This document shows positions 44,299 through 57,100 of a stretch of 64,000 nt of DNA, piece by piece. The notes below the pieces were generated by a model that had not been told where the DNA came from, searched no databases, and was given only the letters and a program-made list of their open reading frames with translations. Location: NCBI GenBank assembly GCA_030247855.1, contig JAPDRN010000103.1:62001-126000 (forward strand), written 5' to 3'. This stretch comes from Knufia peltigerae (Eukaryota; Ascomycota; Eurotiomycetes; Chaetothyriales; Trichomeriaceae). The position numbers and the translations under genes were made by a program. Every line of letters begins with the position of its first letter. Position 1 is the first letter of the stretch.

Positions 44299-45364
44299 AT
44301 GTCATTGACAGAGCGGCAAAAGCGTCTTCTACAGACGGGTGACTATTCTGACTTCATCCTGACTGTCGAGGGAAGAGAGTTCAAGATTCATCGTAACATC
44401 GTCTGCTCTCAGTCACCTATGTTGCACCGTCTGTGTAACGGCAGTTCTGAGGTGGGCAATCCGTGACACATTTCTAGAACAAGGGAATAAATTAACGGAC
44501 GTATAGGAAGAACATGGAGGTCGCGGAACACTCGCCGAAGAGAATGCCGACATCTTCGAGAAAGTCCTCGAATACTTGTACACGGGAGAATACGACCTTT
44601 CGACAGAGAACCTTGAACCCATCGTTGACCAAGACAATGAGGTGCTTGTCGATTATGAGGGAATGCCAGAAGTCGATACTACAGAACCCGCAAAGAACAA
44701 GATGGAAACCCTCCGCCGACAGTCGGAACAGCTCATGGTTCATACAGAGGTGTACCTGTTGGCCAAGTACCTAGATATCAGCGAGCTTATACAGCTTGCC
44801 ACAAACAAATTCATAGCCACGGTCAAAGAAAACTTCCGAGCCGATGCCTTTGTCGAACCATTTTCCCGAGTTTTTGAGCATGGCGCAGATGGTGACAGTG
44901 GACTAAGAGCTCAAATTCTCCTCCTTTGCTTGGAGAACTCTCAACATATTGCACAAGACACAGAGTTGGCCAAGTTGCTCTTGCATCACGAGCCCATCAC
45001 CTGGAAGATGCTATTACTGCAGGCTCGCAAACACACCTCTCTGGTAGATGAGATTATGGAAGGGCAGCGAGCCCTTGAAAAGCAGCATACGCAAACCCAG
45101 CAAAAATCCATCGAGATGCTTTCGCAAAAATTTGAAACTCAGCGAATCCATGAGAAGAATGTGCAAACGTTGCAAAACACCATCGAGACCCTGAACCAGA
45201 AGGTTGAAGACATTGAGAAACACTGGGACGACATGTGCAAATTGCTCCAGAAATATGACGAATGTCGCAACTGCGGGAACGAGTTTGGCTCATACATTAA
45301 AAAGGACGAGGTCAGGAAGATGCGGTGTAAGCATTGCCAATGCCGACATTCTCTGGACCCATGA
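44299..45364 (+). CDS. BTB/POZ protein with coiled coil and C-terminal zinc-ribbon-like motif
   Basis: Predicted 336 residues, exons 44299..44451 and 44507..45364. A BTB fold covers about residues 12 to 125: YSDFILTVEGREFKIHRNIV and CSQSPML in exon 1, then FEKVLEYLYTGEY in exon 2. A helical middle with BACK-like features follows. A long coiled coil rich in Gln/Glu/Lys runs from about 235 to 300 (VQTLQNTIETLNQKVEDIEK). The end has C304-x2-C307 and C325-x2-C328 with another Cys at 330, enough for one zinc ribbon. BTB proteins usually dimerise or bind Cullin 3. The BTB plus zinc-ribbon combination is unusual to me. The function is not known. Confidence 0.85.
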
Positions 45365-46796
45365 TTTTGTGATCAGTCTGCGCCAGTTGTGTAGCTTGTG
45401 CTGCTGCAAAGTCCTGAATCTATTGTTCATCGTTGAAAACCTGGGCGAGACGACATCGGGCAAGATTGCATGGTACGCACTAGGTGATTTCGTCAATCAT
45501 GCCAGCTTCTATGTACTCGAGATCAAAGAAGCACAGCAAGGGGTCCGAGTGGACTCTGGTGGGCTTGCCATGTCTACCTTAAGATAGACAATCGCTCCCT
45601 GCTCGACCTTTCTTTTAATGGCCGGTCATACACTTGTACAAAGAGGAACATAAATTCAATCAAGAGATTCTACCAAATCCCCCTAATTGGCCACTATGGC
45701 TCCGTCTGCCTTGACCAATCTCAGTGAAGCAAGTCCCGTACAGTACAATACAGTACAGTACTCGTACAAGTTGCAATGCTCGATATCTGCGACTTTCCCA
45801 TCTTTGACTCGTGCAACTTGGTGGTTCCCAGCATCTCGATTCTCGTTGTCCACTCGCCGTCGATTCCCGCCATCCAAAACACAACAGCCACTGACATCGG
45901 TGGCCAGTCAAAAAAAGACCACAATGGTCTCCGGTGCCACTCTGCTCGATCGCTCTTCCTCTTCCTCTCCTAGCCTTTCGCGACAATCGGTATTTCTTTG
46001 GCCGGTCGGAGGACGAGGAGGATGCATCGAGTGAGGTTTCATCTCAACAAAGACTCCTCTTGTGCCACCTACATACTACGTGAATTGTTCCAGGCTTCGT
46101 AAGCTCCTCAGGAGACATCCAATCCTCTCGCAATCCTCCTTCCATGTCGGCAAACAGGATCTTCCCTGCGCGCCGCGACCCGAAATGCTTGAATTCGATG
46201 CCTGGAATCCGCCCACATGATCTCTTCGCTCGCTCGTAGCCCGTTGAAGTGCCCGCCTCCTCGTTTCTCTCCCTGCTCTTTGGGTCGAAACTTTGCTCCG
46301 TCCATTCGGTGGCTTTTGTCTGTTTCTCTCCCTTTTTTCTTCTTCTTCTTTTGATCCTTTCATGTCGCAGCACCCAATGGCCATATAGAAGAGCGGTGAA
46401 GCTGCCACCCGATGACGTTTTTGTTCCTGTCTCATTCGGCTCAAACTTCTGTCATTATTTTAAATATCTACTCAATGCTTGTCCACATTCTTATTCTTCG
46501 GACTTGTTCTTCCCCCTCCTTTCCACGGATACAAACACACACCGTGCAGGGATTCTCGCTTTATTGATGCACGCTGTTTCTTCTCCTTCAGGGTCAACCT
46601 TCTCCCTTGCAGCACAATGCCTGTCTCAAACGTCACTGTCTAATCGCCCGCCAGTCGGAAATTAGAAGTTGCTTATCAACCAGCCAATAAGCCATCCTCT
46701 GCGAAACCCTTATTGCGCCCGATTGCTACCTGTGCTGCAAGGCTTCCCGGACAAACCCCGTTGACCAGCGTCGTGTCACTACAAAATTCACTCAAA
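45365..46796. other. Intergenic with GTAC-rich repeat and probable 5' leader
   Basis: Contains the repeat CAGTACAATACAGTACAGTA at about 45740..45760, built of CAGTA units. From about 46240 to 46700 the plus strand is pyrimidine-rich (TTCTTCTTC), consistent with a leader of the following gene. No gene supported. Confidence 0.45.
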
Positions 46797-48081
46797 ATGG
46801 ATCAAGCCTTACCCTTAACCCTGCAAGCGATCCCGTTCGCAACTCAGCACTATGATAAAGTCTGGGATCCCATCCATCATCGCTACAAGAAGGCCCGCGG
46901 GAAGGTGCCCAGAGATGACCCCAACGTTTGGGAGATGCGCACCCCGGAAGAGAAAGGATTGGCTCTGCGCCGCCGGCGGGACGTAGGTTCGGACGAAGAG
47001 ATTGTCGAGGTGGTCAGACACAAGGGTGATGTTCTCTCGAGACGCCCCGGTCGACCAAGGCGGAGAGCCAGCTCCATGGACAATGCCAGAGCTGCAGGTG
47101 CAGGTGCCGCAGCCGGTGCTGGAGCTGCAGCGATGTCGTCTCATAAGGACCGTCGAAATGGTCGTCGTGATTCACGAGATGATTACTACGACTCAGAGGG
47201 CTCTGTCCCTCCTCGAACTCGCGTCCGGCCCAAGTCAACCTCAGGACGGTCCCGCAAACGACGTGGCTCATCGAGTTCTTCGTCCTCCGAAAGCCTACTG
47301 TCGTCCACCGAAGAGGAAAAGAATTGTCGCAAATTGCAGCGGAAGAAATGGATCACCGCAGCGCTCGCTAGCGTGGCAACGATCCACGCAGCTTCGAAGG
47401 TGTACTCATCCATTGAAGCACACGACAAACGGATTGCCCAGGTTCGAGAAGGCCAGTTGTCCCCCGAAGACGCCCACAAACAACAACGCGCCGCTCGGTG
47501 GCAGGACGCTGCTGCCATCGGCATTGCTGCACTGGGTATCAAAGGTGCCGTCAGCGAGTGGAACGAGGTCACTGCAGAGCACAGTGAACACCAGAAGATG
47601 CTATCGGAGAGAGAAGAGCACCACAAAAAGCGGCTGGAGCGGGAACGCCGTCATCGAGCCAAAGAGAGAGGTGGATACTACAAAGGTAGAGACGGCCAGT
47701 GGTACTACGATGGGCCTGTTCCCCAGAGCAGTGACAGTCACCGAGGTGGTAGCGGTAGTGGTGCAGCAGGATATTACGACGATTCCAACCTCATCAGACA
47801 GTCTGACCGTCGACGGAAGATGATCAGGGATGATGTTGCCAATAGCGAAGATTACCGATCACGATCTCGTGGGGTAAGTCGCGCCCGCAGTCGTCGCAGT
47901 GACGATTACTGAAACCTGGCCATTTGTGGTCACGACTGCGAAGCCTAGTTGGGTCTCCTCAGCTAACGGGTTTCTTTGTATCGGACAGACTTCGAGTCCC
48001 CCTCGAAATAGAAAGTTGGAAAAGACTCGAACGACGGTCGGGAATTTTGGCCTTGATGCTTTGGGCGATGTGATGGACTAG
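46797..48081 (+). CDS. Unknown Arg/Ser-rich protein with two Ala/Gly-rich helices
   Basis: Predicted 389 residues, exons 46797..47873 and 47989..48081. The intron has a GTAAGT donor and a GCTAAC branch site before CAG. The N terminus (ALPLTLQAIPFATQHYDKVW) precedes a basic Ser/Arg-rich linker. Two helices follow: RKKWITAALASVATIHAASK and RWQDAAAIGIAALGIKGAVS, separated by VREGQLSPEDAHKQQRAA. A charged Glu/Arg/Lys helix then leads to a Tyr/Gly region (GYYKGRDGQWYYDGP). The layout is familiar from Pezizomycotina conserved hypotheticals, but I know no function. Unspliced reading gives a different, also Arg/Ser-rich end (stop at 47912). The start at 46797 was preferred to an in-frame ATG at 46713 because the conserved-looking sequence begins there. 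Confidence 0.72.
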
Positions 48082-48693
48082 ATCTAGAGTGTTGGCGAGG
48101 GAAACATTTGCATTTGCATGAGTTCTTGTTGGTTCACTCTACTGATCCTGCTTTGAATTGGCATAGCAAGCATCATGATGATGAAGTTGATGAAATAGAG
48201 TGAAGAAAGCGATTATTGGGTTTTACATTTATGTAGCCATGAGATATGATATGATGAATGAAACGATATAGAACTGTGTTGTGGTCGACTGAAGTCAATG
48301 TCTTTGGTTCTACTTCATACTGTAAAGGTAGATAGATACTGGTGACACTGTTCCTGAGAGCCTCACAAAACGAATACATAGTTGGGTAAAAGCAGCAATA
48401 CAGTGGTGTGTGCACTTTCCAGGGGAGAGGGGGATGACAGTTTATAGCGGCGAGGGCCCAGCTTGGCATTTGGTGGGCTGCGACACCGTTGAAGCCGAGT
48501 GATGGATGACCGTAGTCGTAAGTCGTTCCAACATACGTCGATTCCGCTGGAGTCGTCGATTGAGCTTCCTAGCATTTACCTTCTCAACCCACCATTTCGT
48601 TCACTTCTCGTTGCTCTTGTCCTTTCCTGACGACTCGTCTTCTTCTCTGCATGATATCGGTCCTCTTTTGACACCCCAAGAAATATACAGAAA
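48082..48693. other. Intergenic, upstream of arp2
   Basis: Has a short GATAT repeat near 48243..48256 and a pyrimidine-rich leader just before the arp2 ATG. Nothing else seen. Confidence 0.5.
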
Positions 48694-50084
48694 ATGGCTG
48701 AACCACCCATTGGTAACCTAAACCCGCAGGCCACCACATTCGAACCCGCAATGCTGACCATGGTTGTTTTTACAGTCCTCGATGGGGGTACCGGTTTCCT
48801 CAAAGTCGGCTACGCCGCCCAAGTACGTCCGACCCAGGACCCAACATACGCATGCGTGATCTTTGCAGGATGAAGAGCTGATGTCGTGGCCAGAACTTCC
48901 CCGAACATCAATTCCCCTCCATAGTCGGTCGACCGATCCTTCGTTCGGAGGAACGAGCTGGAGACATTGTGGTCAAGGATATAATGTGCGGTGATGAAGC
49001 GGCCGCGGCGAGGTCGATGCTACAAATAAGTTATCCTGTATGAGCTGCCCCTTCGGTCCCCTTTGGCCGTCACGCGCTAGGTTCGACCACTGCTGACGCA
49101 CCCCTCCTCCCCCCTCCCCCCAAAAAGATGGAAAACGGAATCGTCAAGAAATGGGACGACATGCAACACCTGTGGGACTTTACCTTTTACGAGAAACTCC
49201 GCATCGACCCCACGGGACGCAAGATCCTCCTCACCGAACCGCCCATGAACCCTCTCAAGAACCGTGAACAGATGGCCCAGGTCATGTTCGAACGCTACAA
49301 CTTTGGCGGCGTGTACGTGGCCATCCAGGCCGTGCTCGCGCTGTACGCGCAGGGCCTGTCGTCCGGCGTGGTTGTCGATTCGGGCGACGGCGTCACCCAC
49401 ATCGTGCCCGTCTACGAATCTACCGTCCTCAACCACCTCACCCGCCGACTCGACGTGGCGGGCCGCGACGTGACGCGCAACCTGATTGCCCTGCTCCTCC
49501 GGAGGGGCTACGCGCTCAACCGGACGGCCGACTTCGAGACGGTGCGCCAGATCAAGGAGAAGCTGTGCTACGTCTCGTACGACCTGGGGCTGGACCAGCG
49601 CCTGTCCGAGGACACTACCGTCCTCGTGGAGTCGTACACGCTGCCCGACGGGCGTGTGATCCGGGTGGGGAGTGAACGCTTCGAGGCCCCCGAGTGCCTG
49701 TTCCAGCCGCACCTGGTCGACGTCGAACAGCCGGGTATTGCCGAGTTCCTGTTCAACACCATCCAAGCCGCCGACGTCGACGTGCGGAGCAGTCTGTACA
49801 AGGCCATCGTCCTGTCCGGCGGGAGCAGCATGTACCCGGGCCTGCCGTCGCGGCTGGAGAAGGAGCTGAAACAGTTGTGGCTGACGCGCGTGCTGGGCGG
49901 GAACCCCGAGAGACTGAACAAGTTCAAGGTCCGGATAGAGGACCCCCCGCGGCGGAGGCACATGGTCTTCTTGGGCGGGGCGGTGCTGGCGAACATCATG
50001 GCCGACAAGGAGAACATGTGGATCTCCAAGCAGGAATGGGAAGAACAAGGTGCCAGGGCGTTGGACAAGTTGGGTCCCAGATGA
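48694..50084 (+). CDS. arp2: Actin-related protein 2 (Arp2/3 complex)
   Basis: Predicted 388 residues, exons 48694..48712, 48776..48822, 48894..49037 and 49128..50084. Core subunit of the Arp2/3 complex that nucleates branched actin at endocytic sites. The first exon encodes only MAEPPI. Exon 2 gives the phosphate loop VLDGGTGFLKVGYAAQ, exon 3 NFPEHQFPSIVGRPILR and exon 4 MENGIVKKWDDMQHLWDFTF. The nucleotide-cleft motifs SGVVVDSGDGVTHIVPVY and YKAIVLSGGSSMYPGL are present. Length and motifs match Arp2 rather than actin or Arp3. Codon use in exon 4 is strongly GC-rich at third positions, which creates a 323-codon open frame on the opposite strand. It is tail-to-tail with the Zn2Cys6 gene. Confidence 0.96.
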
Positions 50085-50950
50085 TGATTTTGGGGGACCT
50101 TTTTTCTTTCAAAATGGCCGGCATCGAGACAAGCCGCAGTTCCAAAAAAAAAAAGAAAACCTCTCCTGCAAGGATTCGCAGATGGATCGTGCTTTGGATT
50201 GGCTTGATTCGGCATGGCGTCGGATGGAAAGCAAGCATACCAAGGAGCCTAGAATTAGCGTGCTGTGGGTGTGGTATGGCTCACTATGCAAAGGCCTGTG
50301 GACGTTCTTCGAAGAGGTCAAGTCCAAAAGGGATGATGGCCTTGGTGGTGGTGAGATGCTGCCCGTCATGCCTTTTAGCTCTACCAGCTCCATCTGGGAG
50401 ACTTTCCACCTTGTGAGAACGAGATGTATACTTTTTCGTCCCAGGTAGAAGAAGAAAAGAAAGCCAAAAGAGAGAATGATTTTATGAACACATGCATTTG
50501 CGACTATCGAGGCTTTTTTTTGTCCCTCGCCCTGTCCCTTGTTCCCCTCCCCTTTCGCTACAATCACGTTCAAGCCCACCGTCGGATTCGACCTTGGAAC
50601 GCCTGAGTTGTTCAAAAATAGAATTCATATTGATGTACTACTGCCTGGTCATTGAAACACTTTTTTTTGATACCGTTGGAATGATGCTGGGCCGTGGCAT
50701 TTGGAATCATGACATGAAATGACCATATCGCGAAGGTATTACTCGTGTATGTAGTCACAGGATAAGGGTATCGTTTTCGAGTCATCGTGCGACCGTTTGT
50801 GGACTCGTACGCCCGGATCATCCGGGATGTGTGTATGTTCGTTCAACATCGGACGTATGACACGAGTCGAATCAAGATCGCCGGATCTGAAAACGGCGTT
50901 CTCCTCCGTCCGGTGCGGTGGTACGGGGTACGTGAAGATTCCCAAGGGAC
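50085..50950. other. Convergent 3' intergenic region
   Basis: Includes an A-run at about 50144..50154 and T-runs near 50514 and 50662, probably linked to 3' end formation of the flanking genes. No gene supported. Confidence 0.5.
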
Positions 50951-53510
50951 TCATCCGTAAAAGGGATTCTGCACGTTTGGGTTCCAGTCGTCCGTCAAGA
51001 CTGCGCGCGGCTGGCCCGCCGGGGTGTACGGCATGTCGAGACCCAGTTGGTCGAGGTCGTTGGGCGACTGGCCGAACCCGAGCAGGTTGTTTTGGAAATC
51101 ACTCCCCAGCCCGTCAAAGGCAAAGTCCATGTGCAGGGCGTGCCCGTTCGTGATGACCCCGGCGTAGTTCGTGTCGAATTCGGAGCCCGTCCAGGCGTAC
51201 AGCGTGGGGTCGTTCATGTCGGGGAACGTGATCGAGTCCATGGCCAAATCCGTCGGGAGGTGGTCCAGGTCGATCGAGGTGCTGGTGGTCGTCGTTGGGT
51301 GGTGGACTTGTGGGGGCCTATTGTCCAGAGCCGTCATTGGCGTGGCGTTCATGACTACCCCCGCCATACTCGTAGTGGTATGTGGTCCGTCCTGGATGAA
51401 CTGGATCGAAGTGGCTTGAGGTATCGATTGCGCTTTCTTTTGCACGTCGTTACTTTCACTCGGCTGGGCAGGAGGACTGTTGTAGGAGATTCCGGTCGGT
51501 TGGATGCCAGGGGTCGAGATGCCACCCACCTGGCTTTTGGCGATCATCTGGCCGATCAGGAAACAGGCAGAATCCGCAATGGGCCAGATGTCTCGCAATT
51601 GCCACAATGCTCGGATGCAGTGGTGGAATTGTTGGCCTGGCAAGTTCTGACCCTTTGTCTTGATCTCCACCAGGAATGCGGCCAGGGCGAACAGCATGAA
51701 GCTGACGGCCAACGGCGGGAGGAACCTGACCAGATCACGCTGCTGTAGTCTTTGCACCATCTCGGCTATGTCGTCCGCTGCTTCTTTCACCTTGTTTGTG
51801 GAGTCAGTCGACATTCCTTTCGAGAGCATTTGGGGCCTGTTCAGGTTCTCCGTGGCCATCAGATACATCATCCGAAGTAGGGCCCGCTGCAGGAAGAGGG
51901 CGTCTTCCGTGAGAGAATCGTAACGACGCATGTTTTCGGAAGGCGGAAGCAAAACCCAACAGCTGCTCGGCAGATCTCTGTACCATTGAGCTACTTCCTC
52001 CCCGAGCTTGCTCAACTGTGCCGAATCAACGTGCGTAGCTTTGGGTTTGTATAGCATCGTAGCTTCGGCGGTCGACCCACCGAAGACTCGCAGGTGGTAC
52101 AGATCCCGGATGATGTGACCCATCGTCAGCAGGAGATTGATTTGGGCGATACACATTTCAGCCAGGCTCTTCTTAAGCATCGTGTCTGTCAAGAATGGCG
52201 TCCCCTTCAGTAATGGTATAGAAGTGTTGATGGGTCGTATGTCAAAATCATCATACCAGAGTGGTATCAGATTGATCTCTTCGTCTTTGATTCTCATTGG
52301 ACGTCTCATGCTTACTGCCGTGATGCGGTCGCGCATAACGCAGGTCCACCAAATTCGTCTCCACAAGCGGCAAGTTTTGAGGTCTCTCTGGTAATAGGTG
52401 ATCCTCTGGTTCAATCCCAGGCTTATCGAAATCGATATGCAGACACCGCACCAGTGCCACGGGTCTTTCTGGTCGTTTTCGGAAACGTACCAGTAGTTGA
52501 TGAGGAGGAGAGATTGAATGAGAGCGATACGATCGACATCCCAGTCGAAGTCGTATAGCATCTTTAGCAAAACAACATCAGCATAACTGACGGGAGCGTA
52601 AACAGGGCTTACCCACCTTGACTTTCTGATAATAAGCAGCCCTGGCTGCTCTTCGATTTTCGTAGCCCGCATTTTGAAGTTGCTCAAGGTCGACAAAAGC
52701 ACTTCCGGCAAACATGACAGCTTGGAAAAGGGTCAGACCAATCTTTGGGCTATTGTTGGTGCCGTCGATGGCGCCGAGTAGCTCTTCGAGGTCGACCACC
52801 GGCATATATGGGTAGACGTAGAGCACAAAGCATCGGAGCAGTTGGTCGCGAAGATCATCGTTGGGAATAGCCAAGGCGCCGCGACTTGATAGAAAATCAA
52901 TGTCTTGCCTTTTGATACTTGGTCGAATGGGACGAATGTACGACGGAAGGTTGACGACCGATGATGCTGACTGTGACGATGAGGCAGCACGAACATTCCG
53001 GCTTGTAGGCCGGTAGCCTAAGGTATTTATATTGTGGCTTGGATCTATTCCAGGTGGACTCTGAAGGTTGATGCCCGTGACAGTGGAAGGAAGTGCCGTT
53101 GTACCTTATGGAGTAAATATTAGCACGACCCGATACAGCACTATGAGAACTCGAGGCATGGACTCACTAGGATCTGGGGCGGCGACATCTTTGAAAGGTT
53201 CTTCTACGGTGTCCTCGTTCGAGTGAGAGTCCTCGGACACGGTGGATTGAGCTTGAATCAACGGAGGTATAGTGACCAGGTTTGTCAATTGTCGTTTTTG
53301 AAGTCGATATTTCCTGCTTCGCCTAGACTCGACGACGACGCATTCAATGCCATCAGACTCGCAATTGTGGCATGGCACACCCGATTTCATCAGGTCGCAC
53401 TTGACCTTTCTCGTTCTGCAGTGGTGACATGCTTGCGATGCTCTCTTCTTGACGACGCGATCGTTGTTGGAGGATGATGTGGCAGGACCATTGCTATCTT
53501 TGGGCACCAT
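50951..53510 (-). CDS. Zn2Cys6 transcription factor, cutinase-regulator (Ctf1/FarA)-like
   Basis: Predicted 813 residues, exons 53510..53168, 53104..52617 and 52561..50951. The zinc cluster is at C28-x2-C31-x6-C38-x8-C47-x2-C50-x6-C57 (ACHHCRTRKVKC; CHNCESDGIEC), followed by a basic linker (SRRSRKYRLQKRQL). The fungal-specific regulatory domain begins near residue 180 (LLRCFVLYVYPYMPVVDLEE) and includes LLLINYWYVSENDQKDPWHW and LWRRIWWTCVMRDR. Such layouts occur in regulators of cutinase and fatty-acid genes, so lipid-linked regulation is a reasonable guess. The C-terminal third is Pro/Ser/Asp-rich, a likely activation region. It is tail-to-tail with arp2 and upstream-adjacent to the importin gene's 3' end. 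Confidence 0.88.
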
Positions 53511-54125
53511 GGCGTCGTGTGGTCATTTCAGTCATGTTTCCACCTCACCTGACAAGTCTCCTCGATCGTTGTCAACGGTGGTGGTTTTTCGAATGAGCTG
53601 AGATGACTTTTTAGATGTTTACCAAAATGGAAAGAAGATGCCGAGGGGTTTGGTAAGGAAGGGCGAAGGATGTGCACGGGACAAGTATGAATATGGTTAG
53701 TTAAGGCGATTGAGTCTCCAGCTCCCTCAAGGCCCCAGAGTTCATGCCTAAGGAGTTTGACAAGCCACCATCATCGTTCGCCAATACGAGTAACGGAGCA
53801 TGTGGTGGTGGAGGAGGAAGACGAAGAGAGGAGAGAAAGAATTCCCCGGTTTCCTCCTCGGTTCCTAAATTTTCCGACGCCGAGTGACTCAGGCATTAAT
53901 AAGCATTGAGGAGGCAGTACCTATAAGGCATCACAGTAGATATCTACCTAGATACTCGTATACAGTACAGGTCGACAAGGAAGCGAGAAGCATGACAGGA
54001 TATGCGTCATGAAATTGAGATTGCATCAACTATCGAGTCTCGTCACCCATCTCTATCTACCCTCATGCTATGCGTTCGAAACATTGCGTATACTACCCAT
54101 CATCTTCCAACAATATCGCCAGACA
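53511..54125. other. Promoter of the Zn2Cys6 gene and 3' end of the importin gene
   Basis: No supported coding sequence. A purine-rich run lies near 53808..53845. Confidence 0.5.
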
Positions 54126-57100
54126 TCATGAAAAGTAACTTCGCACCGTAGCCTGGCCATCTGGCGACAGCGACTGCAATATCTGGTCGGCATTGATTCC
54201 ACTCTGGGTCACCATGGCTTTAGCGCTCTCAGCAATCTTCTTCGCCGTCTGACCCTGGATCATCTCGGCCTCTAGTGCAAGTGCAATGTGGTGGAAGACT
54301 TGTTGTGCCTTGGCGAACACGGCGGGATTTTGTCTGTAATTCAAAGTCAGTCTTCACCATCACGGAAATGAAGAACTCATGGGGAAACTCACTGGTCAAT
54401 GAGCTGCGCGACAAAGGAATAAGCGTACGGCGCGGCTTCCTCGTCGTTCACCACAGGTAGTGTATCAAGCCATTGTTCGACAACTTGTTGAGCATTCTGC
54501 ACTTTCGAAGGATTGAAGTGCAAGATCTTTGCGATGGCGGCGCATGCATTCTCCGTCGCAAACACTTCATCTTCTCCTCTGGCATTGGGCACCCTCGTGA
54601 TCTGGAAAAGCGTCTCGAGGCTGGCGGCTACAAACTCTGACCACGGCTCGCCTCCCTTTTGTGCAGCACTTCCAACGCCATAAGCAGCAGCCTGACGGTT
54701 CGCTGGGTTCTCATCCGTCATCCCACGCACCAGGGTCTTGGTGATCTCGCCGCTCAATTGCCATGACTGCTGGCCACAGAACTCCAGGACATCATCGTAG
54801 ATGCAAAGCGCCCATTGACGTTGCGTTGCGTCGTTACTGGAGGCGAAGGACTGATAGAATGGCATGAGTCTCTCCCAGGGCCTCAAGAAATCGGTACCCA
54901 TTTGCTTGAAAATGGTATGGAAGGCCTTATTCATGTCTGAGAGCAGTGTCTGGTCATCCTCGATGGCATATTGAACCGAGAGTGAGTCGTCGTCATCATC
55001 CGCGCCGGCTTGTGCCGCATCAGCTCGATCGTCCGCACGCTCCTTGACTCGCTTCTGGTAGTCCTCAAGTGCTGACTTGACGGATTGGATAAACTGTTCC
55101 ATGTGTTGCTGTGTCAAACAATTCTTGCCCACCACTTCAATACTTTCGTAGAAACACTGGTACATCTCGGCGAGAGTGTCGATGGCAGGTTCAGCGCTGA
55201 GAATCTCGATTTCCTTGTCACAGCATTTGGCCCAGAGTTCCATAAGTTGTGGTGCATGGTCACCAAAGCGCTTTTTGTACGAATTGAGCAGCTGAGGAAT
55301 AAGTTTCGCCGAAGCAATCCGGACGGGATCGTGGAAGAAGAAGGCCAGACCCGGAAGTGCTATTCTCTCGGTGATATCAGCAACGTACGGCTCAAAGTCA
55401 GCTTCCAGGATCTGCGCATAGATGGTGATCAATTCAATGGCCGTGTTCTTTTCCTCGAGAGTCGACGTCTTGATGCCGATGATCTTGCCCTTCAATGGCA
55501 CCAGTTCCCAGCCATCTTCTTGATCCAAAACGTCGTCTTCGTTGTCGATGAGCTGAATGTCGGCTTTGGCGGACGCCAATTCAAGCAGCGGTGGCATGAC
55601 ACCAGGGAGGTAAGGCACAAAGTCTCTTCCAAGAACGCGGCACATCCGACCCCAGCAGTGGAGGAGATATTGCGACTGTGGGTCATCCTGTTCGGTGATG
55701 CTCTGCTGGATATTACCCAGCGTCTGCACCAGGGTGATGGCGTCTTGTCCCATCTTCTCTTTGCCGACAGCTAGGGCAATAAGCGTCGCGCATTCCATGG
55801 CCTTAGCACGGAGAAGTCTGTACTCCTTCGACTGCTCGGTTTGCAAGACTCGGAATAGCAGTGGCATCAGAGTGTCATAGTATCGTACGAACGCACTTTC
55901 GGCCGAATCAGCAATCGTAGCAATGGTTGACAAGGCTTGTTCCTGCACATATCGTTTCGGTGATTGGAGCAACTGGAGCAGGTGACCGAGTAATTGATCC
56001 AGATATGGTTCCAAAATTGCCTTCTCTGCCTCCTCGCAGAAGTTGACCAAAGCAGCTGCCGCATGGGCTTGAACACGGGGTTCTGGGGCCTCCAACACAG
56101 GTATGATGTTAGTGAGCACAACTTGGTGGTACTTCTCCTGCATGGGTCCAGCGAAGTCGGTACTCATCTGGCCCAAAGCATTGCATCCTGCGAATCGTAC
56201 TCGCGGATGCGGATCCCTGAGCGACGGAACCACTAATTCGAGGACTTTGTCGAGCTCACCGATCATAAGGCTTCTGCAGCCTTCCGAAATCGCAGAGATG
56301 GCCATCAAAGCCGCGTGTCGGTCTTTCCAAGAAGCCGAATGCATCATTCTAGGCAGCCAGGTGAAAGTTGCTGGGAGCATAACTTCACCGCCCAGTTTGT
56401 TAGCCAGACGGTCCATGCACTGCTCGCCCGCAACGTGGTTCAGGTCGCTCTCTTCCATGTCTAGATCTTCCTGCGCATTCCACTCTGCGGCATCATCGTC
56501 GTCAATACCGATGTCTGTCATCAAACTCAGGCATTGTGTGACCATGTCGGTCGTGTATGAGGGTTCTTTCTTGCACATGGCAGGTGCCCATTCCGCAAAA
56601 GTAGCCATTAGTTCCAGCGCATTTTGACGAGTCTGGTCGCCCAAATCCTTCTCTTGGATACAGGATATGCTGAAGCTGACCAGGCTGGAAAAGAGTGCCT
56701 TGAACATCTTGGGGGCAACCTCAGCGAGCTCGATGAGGGACACAAATGCTTTGGAGAGGTTGTCGGTGTCTCCTGCTTGCTTTAGAGGTGGCAGGATATT
56801 GAGAATATCGGGGATCAAGGAGTAGTATTTCGATTGGGCCTTTTTGGTGACGGAGTGGAAAAATGAAGCAAATGCTTCAATTGCAGCGAGTCGGACCTAG
56901 ATACTGTCAATGGACCAGATTTTGGGGCCAGGGTTTGCCTTCTCTCACATCGACACTGTCATCCTTGAAACCTTTCCCGAAGACTTCTAGCACTGCACTC
57001 TCGTGTTGCTTCTCAATAATTCCGGGAGTTGTTGTGAAGATTCGAAATGCGCACTCTCGCATGCCCGCATCGTTGGACTGACTTGCCTGGAAAAGGGCGG

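Noticed and set aside
49077..50048. 323-codon open frame on the minus strand
   Set aside because: It lies exactly opposite arp2 exon 4 and arises from that exon's GC-rich third positions. Its translation is Val/Leu/Gly/His-rich without domains.
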